NCBI RefSeq assembly: GCF_004791025.1
Contig: NZ_SRUO01000002.1
Coordinates: 62,001-126,000 of the forward strand
Length of the DNA: 64,000 bases
Reading direction: 5' to 3'
Source: Mesorhizobium sp. M4B.F.Ca.ET.203.01.1.1
GTDB taxonomy: Bacteria; Pseudomonadota; Alphaproteobacteria; Rhizobiales; Rhizobiaceae
The notes beneath the pieces are model-generated. The model worked only from the letters and a program-made list of their open reading frames with translations, was not told the DNA's origin and made no database searches. Position numbers and translations under genes: made by a program. Below, one piece after another: positions 24,543-34,181 of the stretch. Position 1 is the first letter of the stretch, and each line of letters starts with the position of its first letter.

Positions 24543-26513
24543 TTAAGCCGCGACAGCCGTTGAGGCTCCCTGGTTTGCTTCCCGCCATGATTGGAACATC
24601 AGTACGTCCCAGAGCGGATACTGGTTGTTGCGCTGTCCAGAAAGGTGTTCGGACCACGCGCGCCGGATCACCTCCGGCCGGAAGAAGCCATCTTCCCGCA
24701 GCCGGCGCTCGTCGAGTAGTGCCTCGGCCCAATGGCGCAGCGCACCGCGCAGCCAGGCGTCGATCGGTACGCCAAAGCCCATCTTGGGGCGTTCGATGAG
24801 TTCGCGAGAGATATGCCTGTACAGCAGTTGCCTGAGCGGCCATTTCGTCTTGTTCTCGGCCCGCAGGATGGTGAGCGGTAATGAGAGCGCGAAGCTTACC
24901 AGGCGATGGTCGAGCAGCGGCACGCGGGTCTCGAGGCCGACAGCCATTGCCGCGCGGTCGACTTTCACCAGAATGTCGTCCGGCAGATAGCTCATCATGT
25001 CGAGATACATCATCCGCTCGACGCTGCCCGGTAATGCCGGTAGTGCTTCCAATCCCGTCAGCATCGTCGGTGGCTCTACCGCTTCGGGAATGATCTCGGA
25101 CGGCTCCCAGTGCGAGCAGAGGCGACGATAGACGTCGTCCATGGTCCGAAGCGAAAGGACCGAAGCCGCCTTGTGGATCTTGTCGCCTACTCGCTCGCGC
25201 CGAAGGCGTCGTGGTAAGAGCGGCATGATCCCGTCTGCGACGTTGTCATACAGTCCGGGGGGCGGCAGTGTTGCCAGGCTGGCCGACACGCGACGCAGGC
25301 CGATCGGGATGCGGGAAAGCTTGTTCCAGAGCGCGTCGGCGAGCGCGTAGCGCGTGTAACCGGAAAACAACTCATCTCCGCCGTCGCCCGACAGCGCAAC
25401 AGTGACACTGTCGCGCGCCAGCCTGGAGACGAGGAAAGTCGGGATTTGCGAGGAGTCCGAAAACGGCTCGCAATAGATGCCCGGCAATTGCGGCACGACG
25501 TCGAGGGCGTCCCGGTCGCTCAAATATAGTTCCGTATGGTCTGTCCCGAGATGGCGCGCCACATGTTTGGCATGATCTGCTTCGTTGTAGCCGGCCTCGG
25601 CGAATCCGATCGTGAACGTTCGCACAGGCCGCGAACTGATCGACTGCATGACCGCCACGATTGCGGAAGAATCTATGCCGCCGGAGAGGAAGGCGCCAAG
25701 CGGTACGTCGGCTATCATCTGCCCTTCGAGTGTGCGGCGAAGATGGCGCTCGACTTCGTCGACGGCTTCCTGTGGGCTTCCTTGAAAAGGTTCACGGCGG
25801 CCCTGTTCCGCGACCTCACTCGCGCTCCAATAGCTCTCTACGCGTGGCTCGCGCAGAGGATCGGAAAGAAAGAGAAGGTGGCCAGGTCTTAATTTGCGGA
25901 TACCCTGATAGATGCTGTAGGGCGCGGGAATGTAGTTATGGCGCATCAATAATGCCAGCGCATTCCGGTCGATCGCCGGGCGCCAGTCGGGAAGCGGATG
26001 AAACGCCTTGGGCTCAGAAGCGAAGGCGAAGGCCTTGCCGACGCGGCCATAATACAGGGGCTTCTCTCCCAGGCGGTCGCGCCCGAGAAGGAGGGTTCTC
26101 TCTTTTCGGTCCCACAGGCCGAACGCGAACATGCCTGTGGCCAACTCAAGAGCTTGTTTTAGCCCCAGTTCCTCGATCGCAGCCAGAAAGACCTCGGTGT
26201 CAGAATGCCCGCGCCAGGCATGACCGCCACATTGCCGATCGAGAAGCTTGCGCATCTCACCGTGATTATAGATTTCGCCGTTGAAGACGATGACGTAACG
26301 GCCGCCGTGCGAAGTCATGGGCTGCGCGCCAGCCGATGACAGATCTATGATTGCCAGCCGTCGTTGACTAAGCGCGACACCCGCCTCAGCATCGGTCCAG
26401 ACGCCGTCGCCGTCCGGCCCTCGGTGCCGGATCATGTCGGCCATGCGACGTACAGTGGACGCGCCGCTGCTCGTCGCGGCCGCTCCACCCACAATGCCGA
26501 CAATACCGCACAT
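24543..26513 (-). CDS. asnB: asparagine synthase (glutamine-hydrolysing)
   Basis: A 656-residue protein, normal length. The N-terminal Ntn glutaminase domain has the catalytic C2 after Met (MCGIVGIVG), RHRGPDGDG and FNGEIYNH. The C-terminal synthetase has the pyrophosphate loop SGGIDSS. In polysaccharide loci such enzymes often amidate a uronic acid or another sugar acid of the glycan rather than making free asparagine, so that role is inferred here from its neighbours. Confidence 0.93.
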   Translation of the reverse strand: MCGIVGIVGGAAATSSGASTVRRMADMIRHRGPDGDGVWTDAEAGVALSQRRLAIIDLSSAGAQPMTSHGGRYVIVFNGEIYNHGEMRKLLDRQCGGHAWRGHSDTEVFLAAIEELGLKQALELATGMFAFGLWDRKERTLLLGRDRLGEKPLYYGRVGKAFAFASEPKAFHPLPDWRPAIDRNALALLMRHNYIPAPYSIYQGIRKLRPGHLLFLSDPLREPRVESYWSASEVAEQGRREPFQGSPQEAVDEVERHLRRTLEGQMIADVPLGAFLSGGIDSSAIVAVMQSISSRPVRTFTIGFAEAGYNEADHAKHVARHLGTDHTELYLSDRDALDVVPQLPGIYCEPFSDSSQIPTFLVSRLARDSVTVALSGDGGDELFSGYTRYALADALWNKLSRIPIGLRRVSASLATLPPPGLYDNVADGIMPLLPRRLRRERVGDKIHKAASVLSLRTMDDVYRRLCSHWEPSEIIPEAVEPPTMLTGLEALPALPGSVERMMYLDMMSYLPDDILVKVDRAAMAVGLETRVPLLDHRLVSFALSLPLTILRAENKTKWPLRQLLYRHISRELIERPKMGFGVPIDAWLRGALRHWAEALLDERRLREDGFFRPEVIRRAWSEHLSGQRNNQYPLWDVLMFQSWREANQGASTAVAA

Positions 26514-26593
26514 CCGGCGTCGCTGCTCCCATGATGGCCTGGCCCGAGTCTTGTTCTCTATAAGAAATCAGATAGAGGCAAATCCGGCGCCTA

Positions 26594-27385
26594 TTAATCC
26601 GTTCGCACGAAACACCATTGACCGCAGCCGGTGCCAAAAAGGCCGAGCCCTGGAGTGACGTTCAGGCGCTGCTTCGTGCGAAACCCAAGCTCTTCCACGG
26701 CCGTCTCCAGCTCTGTAGCGGAGGTGGATTGATAGGGATACCCGCCAAGCCAGTCGTCGACATCCGCCAAAAACTCCATGCCCCGGCGTTGGCGATAGTT
26801 CTTTACGAAAGAGATCGCGTCCCGGTGCCGCAGCGTTCTTGCCAACAAATAGGCGCAGACAAAAAGAGCCCTCACCGGAGGTCGCAGCCACTGATGAGAG
26901 GAGTAGAGCCTCTTTTCGACCGTCCACAGCCCGCACAGCGGCGTCTTCAGGTAGATCGCAATTCCCAATCGCCCGCCAGGGCCAACGAGACCTGTCGCAT
27001 TGCGGATCGCTGTCCACATATCGCCCGTATGGTGCAGGACACCCCACGAGTAGACAATGTCGAACGTCCCGGGCGGGAAGGACGCTTTGTCGAGGATATC
27101 GGCTCGCTCCACATTCCATTCCGCTCCCGGTGCAAACCGGGAAAGAACGGCTTTGGTTGTTTCGACGCAACGGATGTCGTAGTCGAGCGCGCGAACCTTC
27201 GCCGCTCCCAAGCGAAGGGCGGCCGCAGAATGCAAACCCGATCCGCAGCCGATGTCCAGAAATGTCTTCCCGTCGAGATCGCCCACCAGGCGGCGAAGAT
27301 CCTCGCAAGCCCGGTCCAGGTGTTCGTCCTCGAAGCGCGCGGCGAGCTCGGACCAGTTGCGGCCGAAATCATAGCGCGCGTTCAT
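26594..27385 (-). CDS. class I SAM-dependent methyltransferase
   Basis: A 263-residue protein from ATG 27385 (MNARYDFGRNW); the frame upstream of it is shadow sequence. The SAM-binding motif FLDIGCGSGLHS is near residue 41, followed by the acidic VRALDYD and the VYSWGVLHHTGDMW block. The C-terminal half has a membrane-near or helical segment (VRALFVCAYLLARTL). It probably methylates a sugar or lipid-linked intermediate of the polysaccharide. Confidence 0.85.
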   Translation of the reverse strand: MNARYDFGRNWSELAARFEDEHLDRACEDLRRLVGDLDGKTFLDIGCGSGLHSAAALRLGAAKVRALDYDIRCVETTKAVLSRFAPGAEWNVERADILDKASFPPGTFDIVYSWGVLHHTGDMWTAIRNATGLVGPGGRLGIAIYLKTPLCGLWTVEKRLYSSHQWLRPPVRALFVCAYLLARTLRHRDAISFVKNYRQRRGMEFLADVDDWLGGYPYQSTSATELETAVEELGFRTKQRLNVTPGLGLFGTGCGQWCFVRTD

Positions 27386-27431
27386 TGCCTTCCCATCCGT
27401 CGTCCTTTTCTCAAAGACCAAGGGAATCGGA

Positions 27432-28451
27432 TCATACGCGATAGAATTCCCGATACCATTCCACGAAACGCGGAACCCCGATTTCAACCGGAATCTTCGG
27501 CTTGAAGCCGGTCGCCTCTTCAAGTGAGCTGACATCGGCGAACGTCGCCGGAACGTCACCCGGCTGGAGCGCCATGAGGTTGCGGTTTGCCTTCCGCCCG
27601 AGTGCGTCCTCCAGCACCTCGATCAACCGGTTCAACTGAACGGGCGAATTCCCACCGATATTATGGATCCTGAAAGGCGCGCTGCTGGTCGCGGGGTCGG
27701 GAGCCGCACTTTTCCATTGCGGATTTGCTGTTGCGGGTTGCTGCATCACGCGGGCAATGCCCTCAACAATGTCGTCGATATAGGTGAAATCTCGCTGCAT
27801 GTTGCCAAAGTTGAAGACGTCGATCGGTTCGCCACCGAGAATGGCCTTGGTGAAGATAAACAGGGCCATGTCTGGCCGTCCCCACGGACCATAGACAGTG
27901 AAGAAGCGCAATCCTGTTGTCGGCAGGCCGAAAAGATGGCTGTAGGTATGCGCCATCAGCTCGTTGGCTTTCTTGCTTGCGGCATAAAGGCTCAGCGGGT
28001 GGTCCGCTGGATCGTGAACGGAGAACGGCATCCGCGTGCTGCCGCCATAGATCGAACTGGAGGACGCATAGACCAGATGGCCGACTGAGGCATGCCGGCA
28101 TCCCTCCAGGATATTGAGGAAGCCAGTGAGATTGCTTTCCGCATAGGCGTGCGGATTGGTAAGCGAATACCGAACGCCGGCTTGGGCCGCGAGATTGACC
28201 ACGATCTCCGGAGTGACCGAGAGAAGAAGCGCGGAAATGCCATCTCGGTCGGTTAGGTCAATTTGATCGAAACGAAAATTTGGAAATTCTTTCAAGCGAG
28301 CGAGCCGGGCTCGCTTCAGATTGATGTCGTAGTATTCATTCATGGAATCGAGGCCGACAACCTGCCGGCCATCAGAGAGAAGCCTCTGGCAGAGGTGAAA
28401 CCCTATGAAGCCAGCCGCGCCGGTGATCAGAATCGGCCTGATCGATGTCAA
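27432..28451 (-). CDS. UDP-sugar epimerase (UDP-glucuronate 4-epimerase-like)
   Basis: A 339-residue extended SDR from a TTG start at 28449-28451, with GGGAG 6 bases upstream. The NAD loop GAAGFIG is at 11-17. VYASSSSIYGG carries the catalytic Ser, and SLYAASKKANE carries the YxxxK pair. The NEYYDINLKRARL and TVYGPWGRPDMAL blocks are those of UDP-glucuronate 4-epimerases, which make UDP-galacturonate. It lies 31 bases downstream of the nucleotide-sugar dehydrogenase, which fits a uronic-acid precursor pathway. Confidence 0.9.
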   Translation of the reverse strand: MTSIRPILITGAAGFIGFHLCQRLLSDGRQVVGLDSMNEYYDINLKRARLARLKEFPNFRFDQIDLTDRDGISALLLSVTPEIVVNLAAQAGVRYSLTNPHAYAESNLTGFLNILEGCRHASVGHLVYASSSSIYGGSTRMPFSVHDPADHPLSLYAASKKANELMAHTYSHLFGLPTTGLRFFTVYGPWGRPDMALFIFTKAILGGEPIDVFNFGNMQRDFTYIDDIVEGIARVMQQPATANPQWKSAAPDPATSSAPFRIHNIGGNSPVQLNRLIEVLEDALGRKANRNLMALQPGDVPATFADVSSLEEATGFKPKIPVEIGVPRFVEWYREFYRV

Positions 28452-28482
28452 TTTGTACTCCCAGGTTGTGATCAGCTTGAGA

Positions 28483-29763
28483 TCAAAGGCTCCAATATTT
28501 TATCACTCCAGGAACTTCATTCGGCTTGATGGCCGACTTGACGTCGAACAGCGTTCCACCTGGCCTGATCATTTGAAAAATACGGGATTTCTCCCTGGAT
28601 AGATAATGCTTGTGAGGAACCGCCAGAACAAGCGCCTGCAAATCGTTTATCTCGTCGAGTGGCAAGATTGTTTCACCATATTCGCGTCGAGCGGTTTCGG
28701 CATCGGCAAAAGGATCGTGGACCTTGGGGGCAATTCCGAACTGCCTCAGTTCCCTGACCAAGTCGAAAACGCGGCTGTTGCGCAGATCCGGAACGTCCTC
28801 CTTGAAGGTCAGTCCGAGAACGCCGACGGAAGCTCCTTTCACGGGCACATCCGAACGGATCAGCTGTTTGACGACCTGTTGAGCAACGAAGGCTCCCATG
28901 CCGTCATTGATGCGGCGGCCGGCGAGGATGATCTGCGGATGGTAGCCCTCAGCTTCCGCCTTGGCAGTCAGATAGTACGGATCGACACTTATGCAGTGGC
29001 CGCCCACGAAGCCTGGCTTGAACGGAAGAAAGTTCCATTTCGTCGACGCGGCATCAAGGACGTCCTGCGTCCGAATATCAAGCCGCTCGAAGATCATTGC
29101 GAGCTCATTCATCAGCGCGATGTTGAGATCGCGCTGCGTATTTTCGATTACTTTCGCGGCCTCGGCCACCTTGATCGACGGAGCTCTGTAGACACCGGCA
29201 TCGATGATACGGCCGTAAACACCCGCTACACGCTCCAGCGCTTCAGTATTCTCGCCAGAGACGACTTTGACGATTCGTCGCAGCGAGTGTTCGCGATCGC
29301 CGGGGTTGGCTCGTTCAGGTGAATAGCCAAGCGCGAAGTCGTGAGGATGCCGCAGACCGGAAATCTGCTCGATGATGGGTCCACAAAACTCTTCGGTAAC
29401 GCCGGGATAGACCGTCGATTCGAAGACGACGACCGCGCCTTTGCTGACCACTTCCCCGACGAGTTCGGATGCCAGCTTCAGAGGCGCAAGATCGGGGGCA
29501 CGGTTGATGTCGATAGGGGTGGGCACGGCAACCACGAAGAAAGTAGCGCCTTTCAACATCTCCCGGTCGGTCGTAAGTACGATCGACGATTCCTTGAGCG
29601 CTGTGGCGTCAACCTCTCCCGTACGATCGACGCCGTCGCGCAGCTCGTTGATACGGTGCTCGCTGATATCGAAGGCGATCGTTGCCGGGAAGATCTTTCC
29701 AAACGCGATGGCTACTGGAAGGCCGACATAGCCTAGGCCGATTACAGCAATGCGTTCGGACAT
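28483..29763 (-). CDS. tviB: nucleotide-sugar dehydrogenase (TviB/WbpA-like)
   Basis: A 426-residue NAD-dependent UDP-sugar 6-dehydrogenase. The NAD motif GLGYVGLP is at 9-16, VAVPTPID near 79, ESTVYPGVTEEF near 115, and the catalytic C257 is in FVGGHCISVDPYYL. The overall pattern is closer to the TviB/UDP-N-acetylhexosamine dehydrogenase group than to UDP-glucose dehydrogenase. It supplies a uronic acid precursor for the polysaccharide. It heads the minus-strand run of five genes. Confidence 0.9.
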   Translation of the reverse strand: MSERIAVIGLGYVGLPVAIAFGKIFPATIAFDISEHRINELRDGVDRTGEVDATALKESSIVLTTDREMLKGATFFVVAVPTPIDINRAPDLAPLKLASELVGEVVSKGAVVVFESTVYPGVTEEFCGPIIEQISGLRHPHDFALGYSPERANPGDREHSLRRIVKVVSGENTEALERVAGVYGRIIDAGVYRAPSIKVAEAAKVIENTQRDLNIALMNELAMIFERLDIRTQDVLDAASTKWNFLPFKPGFVGGHCISVDPYYLTAKAEAEGYHPQIILAGRRINDGMGAFVAQQVVKQLIRSDVPVKGASVGVLGLTFKEDVPDLRNSRVFDLVRELRQFGIAPKVHDPFADAETARREYGETILPLDEINDLQALVLAVPHKHYLSREKSRIFQMIRPGGTLFDVKSAIKPNEVPGVIKYWSL

Positions 29764-30009
29764 CCGTGGATTTCCTCAGGTCGCTTGTGACTCGAGGCGC
29801 TTGTATGGCAGGCGGTGGGTTAATTCAACGATGCGTCGTTGCGAAGGCGGCAGTCTCCACTCAAAAGAAAAGTCCACCGCCAATGCCTGCCCCGCTCAAC
29901 ACTCGGGCCGACCGATACTGTGGATAACATGCGGCAGGGTTGGGTTTCGGGACCCGAGACCTTACAAGAGGCGGCTGGCCTGCTGCAATCAGCCTAAGAT
30001 GTTGAACGC

Positions 30010-31140
30010 ATGAACCCTATCGTCGTCATTGTGAGCGAGCCAAAGTCCCTTGCAACCACTCGAGGACATTTTCTCCTTGCGCTGCGCGTTGCCGGTTACG
30101 AAGTTCATGCCGCTGCGCCGTTCGATGAGATGACCGTTCGTTGGTTGACCGAAAACGGCATCCGTTTTCATCATCTGCCGATGGCGCGCGCGGCAGTCGG
30201 TCCGCTCGGCGATGCGATTCTGGCGCTGCGTCTCTACAGAAAAATACGAGAACTCAGACCTCAAGTCGTGCTGACCTGCGCAATCAAACCAATCGTCTAT
30301 GGCATACCCATAGCATTGATTGCACGCGTCCCGCGTCGGCACGCGCTTATCACTGGCCTCGGCTATGCGTTCACGGACCGCCACAAATCGCTACGCTGGC
30401 GGATCATCAACGCTGCGGCCCGCCTTCTTTATGCCGCAAGCCTGCGCGGCGCCACGACGGTAACTTTCCAGAACGAGGACGATCGAGATGATTTCCGTCG
30501 CCTGGGGCTCCTCGGGCGGACCCCAGCCAGTGTCGTCAACGGTTCAGGGGTCGACCTGGATCGTTTTAGGGTTGTGCCACTGCCGGAGCAGCCGCGATTT
30601 CTTATGATCGCCCGCCTGCTTCGCGACAAAGGCCTTGCCGAATACCTGGGTGCCGCGAAACTGGTGAAGGCGGTCCGGCCGGAGGCTCGCTTCGACCTGG
30701 TCGGTGATACGGATCCAAATCCCGCAGGATTTCCGGTCTCGGAGGTTGAGGCAGCCGTCGCGGACGGAACGATCCGCTATCACAGGGCTGTAGAAGATGT
30801 CCGTCGGGTCATCGCCGATTCGCGCATTTACGTACTGCCCTCCTATCGCGAGGGCACATCGCGCTCGGTTCTGGAAGCAATGGCGATGGGTCGCCCGGTG
30901 ATTACGACAGATGCGCCCGGCTGTCGCGCGCCCGTCGTCCCCGGGGTGAACGGCCTGTTGGTGCCGGTCGGTGCCACGACCCCCCTGGCGGAGGCCATGA
31001 TCCGTCTGATCGACAACCCAGATGAGGCCGTATGCATGGCCAGGAACAGTCGGTCGATCGCCGAACAGCGCTATGATATTCAGAAAGTTACTGCCCATAT
31101 GATGGAAATCATCGAAGTCGGGCAGCAGGCCGCCGGATGA
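30010..31140 (+). CDS. glycosyltransferase family 4
   Basis: A 376-residue GT-B protein. The N-terminal lobe has VVIVSEPKSLATTRGHFLLAL. The C-terminal GT4 lobe has RFLMIARLLRDKGLAEYL, then LPSYREGTSRSVLEAMAMG with the Glu pair that binds the sugar nucleotide. It resembles WbpX/PglA-type retaining transferases that extend a lipid-linked glycan. The 246-base gap upstream should hold its promoter and that of the divergent dehydrogenase. Confidence 0.9.
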   Translation: MNPIVVIVSEPKSLATTRGHFLLALRVAGYEVHAAAPFDEMTVRWLTENGIRFHHLPMARAAVGPLGDAILALRLYRKIRELRPQVVLTCAIKPIVYGIPIALIARVPRRHALITGLGYAFTDRHKSLRWRIINAAARLLYAASLRGATTVTFQNEDDRDDFRRLGLLGRTPASVVNGSGVDLDRFRVVPLPEQPRFLMIARLLRDKGLAEYLGAAKLVKAVRPEARFDLVGDTDPNPAGFPVSEVEAAVADGTIRYHRAVEDVRRVIADSRIYVLPSYREGTSRSVLEAMAMGRPVITTDAPGCRAPVVPGVNGLLVPVGATTPLAEAMIRLIDNPDEAVCMARNSRSIAEQRYDIQKVTAHMMEIIEVGQQAAG

Positions 31141-31280
31141 CGTCTGCAGAAAAGCCAGCGTCGGACCGATATCAATTCGGATCCATTGGGCTTTCATTCA
31201 TCGACAAGTCCTACTCCGCTGAATGCCGCGAGGCCGCCTACAAGCTCTTATCCTTCCCGGGTAAAGAGAACGGAGACTAG
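31137..31280 (+). CDS. 47-residue ORF overlapping the glycosyltransferase gene
   Basis: The ATG overlaps the glycosyltransferase stop (ATGA) and the TAG lies across the end of the convergent ABC gene. The peptide begins MTSAEKPASDRYQFGSIG and has no domain I recognise. The coupling and the absence of a stop argue weakly for translation. It may be a truncated start of a larger polysaccharide gene. Confidence 0.3.
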   Translation: MTSAEKPASDRYQFGSIGLSFIDKSYSAECREAAYKLLSFPGKENGD

Positions 31281-33058
31281 GCGATATGCGGCTGGCCGTC
31301 TTCGATCGTTACGATCTCGTCGCAATTTTCGACCGTCGTGAGGCGATGCGCGATGATGAGCACGGTCAGATCAGCGGGCAAATCACGGATTGCCTCCATG
31401 ACAGCTGCTTCGGTCTCATTGTCGAGCGCGCTTGTTGCTTCGTCAAAAACGAGCAAACTCGCCTGCTTATAGAATGCCCGCGCGATGCCTATTCGTTGGC
31501 GCTGGCCGCCGGACAATCGCACGCCGCGTTCGCCGACCCGCGTTTCATAGCCCTTGGGCAAGTTTTCGATGAAGCCCGCCAAAGCAGCCTGCTGCGCTGC
31601 GTTGCGAACACGTTCAAGATCGATGCCGGCGGGGTCGATGCCAAACGCGATATTCTCGGCGATCGAAGCATCCGAAAGGAAGATACTCTGGGGGACATGG
31701 GCAATCTGCCTCTGCCAGGCACGTCTGGTGCCTTCATCAAGGGGCTTCCCATCGATCTCGATCACTCCGCTTGTCGGCTCGAGCAGGCCCATAACGAGAT
31801 CGACAGTCGTGCTCTTCCCGCTCCCTGTCTTGCCTACAAACCCGACCTTTGCACCTTTCACGATGGTGAGATTGAACCGTTCGATAACCGGCGGCTGATC
31901 GGGCGCGTAGCAGAACGATAAATCCTTCAGCACAATTGCCTGATCGAAAGGCAAGCGCCTCGGCGGAGGTGCCTGTGCGTCCGCTGGGAGTGGCGCTTCG
32001 ATCGTCTTAAGAACCGCTTCGACGCCAGCGATATTGCCCAGCACGAGCGCCCAGTTTGCATAGATCAATTGCATAAGGGGTACTAGACGCTGCGCGCCAA
32101 GGGCAAACGTTCCCAGCATCGGCAGTACCTGCCCGGCGTTGTTTGTCCTTGTGATCAGGAAGTAAGCAAGTGCGGCGATGATCACCATCCCAGTGGCTTC
32201 GATCGCGAATCGAGGAGTAGCGGCCGCGAGAGCGTTCCCCGAATAGGCGCGCTGTAAATGCCTATCGAGTTCTTCGAAACGGGAAAGGAAGTAGCGCTGA
32301 GTGTCATTGATGATGACATCGCGAATGCCGCCCAAGCCCTCTTGCACGGACCGAATGTCTTCCGCCTGCATTCGCTCTATCGTGCGGGCATTCGTTTTGA
32401 GATGTTTGCGAATGAAGAGCGACATGCCGAGATAGGCCACACCCAATCCGGCAAAGATCGCAAATGTTATGAATGAGCTCAACGCGAACATCGCCGCAAC
32501 GACGAACACGCTGATGATCGCTCCCCCGACCGCTTGGAGGATCGGGAGGAGAACGTTCATGTTGATAATGTGGACTTGGCGAAGTGTCGCCAGCACCGAA
32601 CTGGAGCTATTCGATAAGTGATAGCTGTAGGGTTGGTAAAGTGCGCGCTTGTAAACCCTCACGGCGAGCTCGTGCCCGAGCGAAAAGACAAAAGCATGAG
32701 TGGCTCGCGAGAGCAGGATCCGCACAATCCCAGCGATCACTACCACTACCGAAAATAGCGACAGCAAGGGCAGCAGGCTGTCGCTCGAACTGGCCGAACC
32801 GAAGCTCTGCAATTGGCGTCCGATCCATGACTGACCTATTGAATCGGGATCGGTGATCTTGGCCAGAAACGGCAAGAGGGCACCGAGCGTCGCGGCCTCA
32901 GCGATGGCGCCGAAGAACATTAGAACCAGAAGACCGAAAAACTGGCGGCGCCGCCGCCTCGATAGCTGCGCCCACAAGCGCCGAAGCGCGTCGGTCGTGC
33001 TGTCTAGGGTCTGGGTTCCGCTCAATGCCAAGGTATCGCCCGCATTCTTGACGTTCAT
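31277..33058 (-). CDS. ABC exporter, fused permease and ATPase (flippase-like)
   Basis: A 593-residue protein from ATG 33058; a longer frame upstream is shadow sequence. The N-terminal six-helix exporter domain (about 20-330) is followed by the ATPase with Walker A (GKTGSGKST), the signature LSGGQRQRIGIARAF and Walker B (LLVFDEATSALD). It belongs to the MsbA/PglK group that flips lipid-linked oligosaccharides across the inner membrane. No Wzx flippase is visible in the window, so this exporter may take that place. Confidence 0.9.
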   Translation of the reverse strand: MNVKNAGDTLALSGTQTLDSTTDALRRLWAQLSRRRRRQFFGLLVLMFFGAIAEAATLGALLPFLAKITDPDSIGQSWIGRQLQSFGSASSSDSLLPLLSLFSVVVVIAGIVRILLSRATHAFVFSLGHELAVRVYKRALYQPYSYHLSNSSSSVLATLRQVHIINMNVLLPILQAVGGAIISVFVVAAMFALSSFITFAIFAGLGVAYLGMSLFIRKHLKTNARTIERMQAEDIRSVQEGLGGIRDVIINDTQRYFLSRFEELDRHLQRAYSGNALAAATPRFAIEATGMVIIAALAYFLITRTNNAGQVLPMLGTFALGAQRLVPLMQLIYANWALVLGNIAGVEAVLKTIEAPLPADAQAPPPRRLPFDQAIVLKDLSFCYAPDQPPVIERFNLTIVKGAKVGFVGKTGSGKSTTVDLVMGLLEPTSGVIEIDGKPLDEGTRRAWQRQIAHVPQSIFLSDASIAENIAFGIDPAGIDLERVRNAAQQAALAGFIENLPKGYETRVGERGVRLSGGQRQRIGIARAFYKQASLLVFDEATSALDNETEAAVMEAIRDLPADLTVLIIAHRLTTVENCDEIVTIEDGQPHIA

Positions 33059-33235
33059 TGCGCATGCGCGCCACCAGGAAACAAGTCGCAAGTGGCGCCA
33101 ATTGACAATTTCGGACCTCAGATCGTCAAAGGCCATCCACAAGCTGGACCATTCAGGGCAGCTTCGAACGTGCAATTGTGATATCCCTGCACTACTAGCA
33201 GCGAGGAAAAGGCGATTCTAAGCAGGAGCCGTCAT

Positions 33236-34102
33236 TTGGGCGCCGATCGGTTCTGCCAGTCCTTGGGTCTCTGCCTGATCGGGCTAGGGACGGTGTTTCT
33301 GCTCTTTGTCGCTGCTTATCCCCTCGGCCTCGTCCAGGCCTATCCGACACCCCCCGTTGAAGCCATTGAGGGACCGCTTGGGTTTGAGAAGAAGATAGGG
33401 GATTTGAACGGCCTTTATCGCGGACCGAATGAGCCCAGGCAGGTCTATCTTGAGCGCCTAACAAAGGCTGTCGCGGGTGGCGTGGTGCATTACTGGACGG
33501 AAGGGGACCGCTGGACGGATACTGACGCGCGCTATACGAAGATCAGCGTTTTCGACAACTACGTCATCTGGCTGCTCGGTTGGCTTCCTGCATACCATGA
33601 CAGCTTTCAAAATTACGAGTTTTTGACACCCCGAAAGGCCTTAGATCGCGGTTACGGCTTTTGCTCCCAAGTCTCAAAGATTGTCTATTCAATCCTTACG
33701 GAACAGGGAATCCCAGCGACGATATATAGCGCTGAGCAGCACACGATCGTCGAGGTCGATGGTAATGTTCTCGATTCCGATTATGGTGTCCTAGTACCCT
33801 ATCCTCTGGCTCTTGTAGAAAAAGATCCGTCGATAGTCGATTCCTACTATTCGGACTACGAAGATATGCTGCCTCTTTTGCATGGAGCCTACGGTCAACC
33901 TTGGCATCGGCTTGGAACGCCGGAAGGCTTTCAGAGTGCCCGTTCCTACGAGACAATTCTCGAAAGGCTGAAGTGGCTTCCGCCGGTCATATTGCTGCTC
34001 ATCGGCGTGTTATTAGCGACTGGCGGGCTGCTTGGGCGCGGACCGTTCGTTTCTGCCCCGAAAATATTTGCCTTCGGCCGTTCACCCAATCGTGGAGCTT
34101 AG
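33236..34102 (+). CDS. membrane-anchored transglutaminase-like cysteine protein
   Basis: A 288-residue protein from a TTG start with AGGAG 8 bases upstream. There is one membrane segment near the N-terminus (LGLCLIGLGTVFLLFVAAYP) and one near residue 250 (WLPPVILLLIGVLLATGGLL). Between them is a transglutaminase-like core with a catalytic triad pattern: Cys in DRGYGFCSQVSK, His in AEQHTIVEVDG and Asp in LDSDYG. The core probably faces the periplasm. Such folds can be peptidases, amidases or cross-linkers. It precedes a glycosyltransferase and a polymerase-like gene on the same strand. No function can be given beyond possible glycan or protein modification. Confidence 0.7.
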   Translation: MGADRFCQSLGLCLIGLGTVFLLFVAAYPLGLVQAYPTPPVEAIEGPLGFEKKIGDLNGLYRGPNEPRQVYLERLTKAVAGGVVHYWTEGDRWTDTDARYTKISVFDNYVIWLLGWLPAYHDSFQNYEFLTPRKALDRGYGFCSQVSKIVYSILTEQGIPATIYSAEQHTIVEVDGNVLDSDYGVLVPYPLALVEKDPSIVDSYYSDYEDMLPLLHGAYGQPWHRLGTPEGFQSARSYETILERLKWLPPVILLLIGVLLATGGLLGRGPFVSAPKIFAFGRSPNRGA

Positions 34103-34181
34103 GGAGTGCTTTGCGCTTGCTTGAGACCCATGCCTGTGGCATGCGACGGCTAAATCGGAAGTCGGCGGCGGTAGAGTCTCG

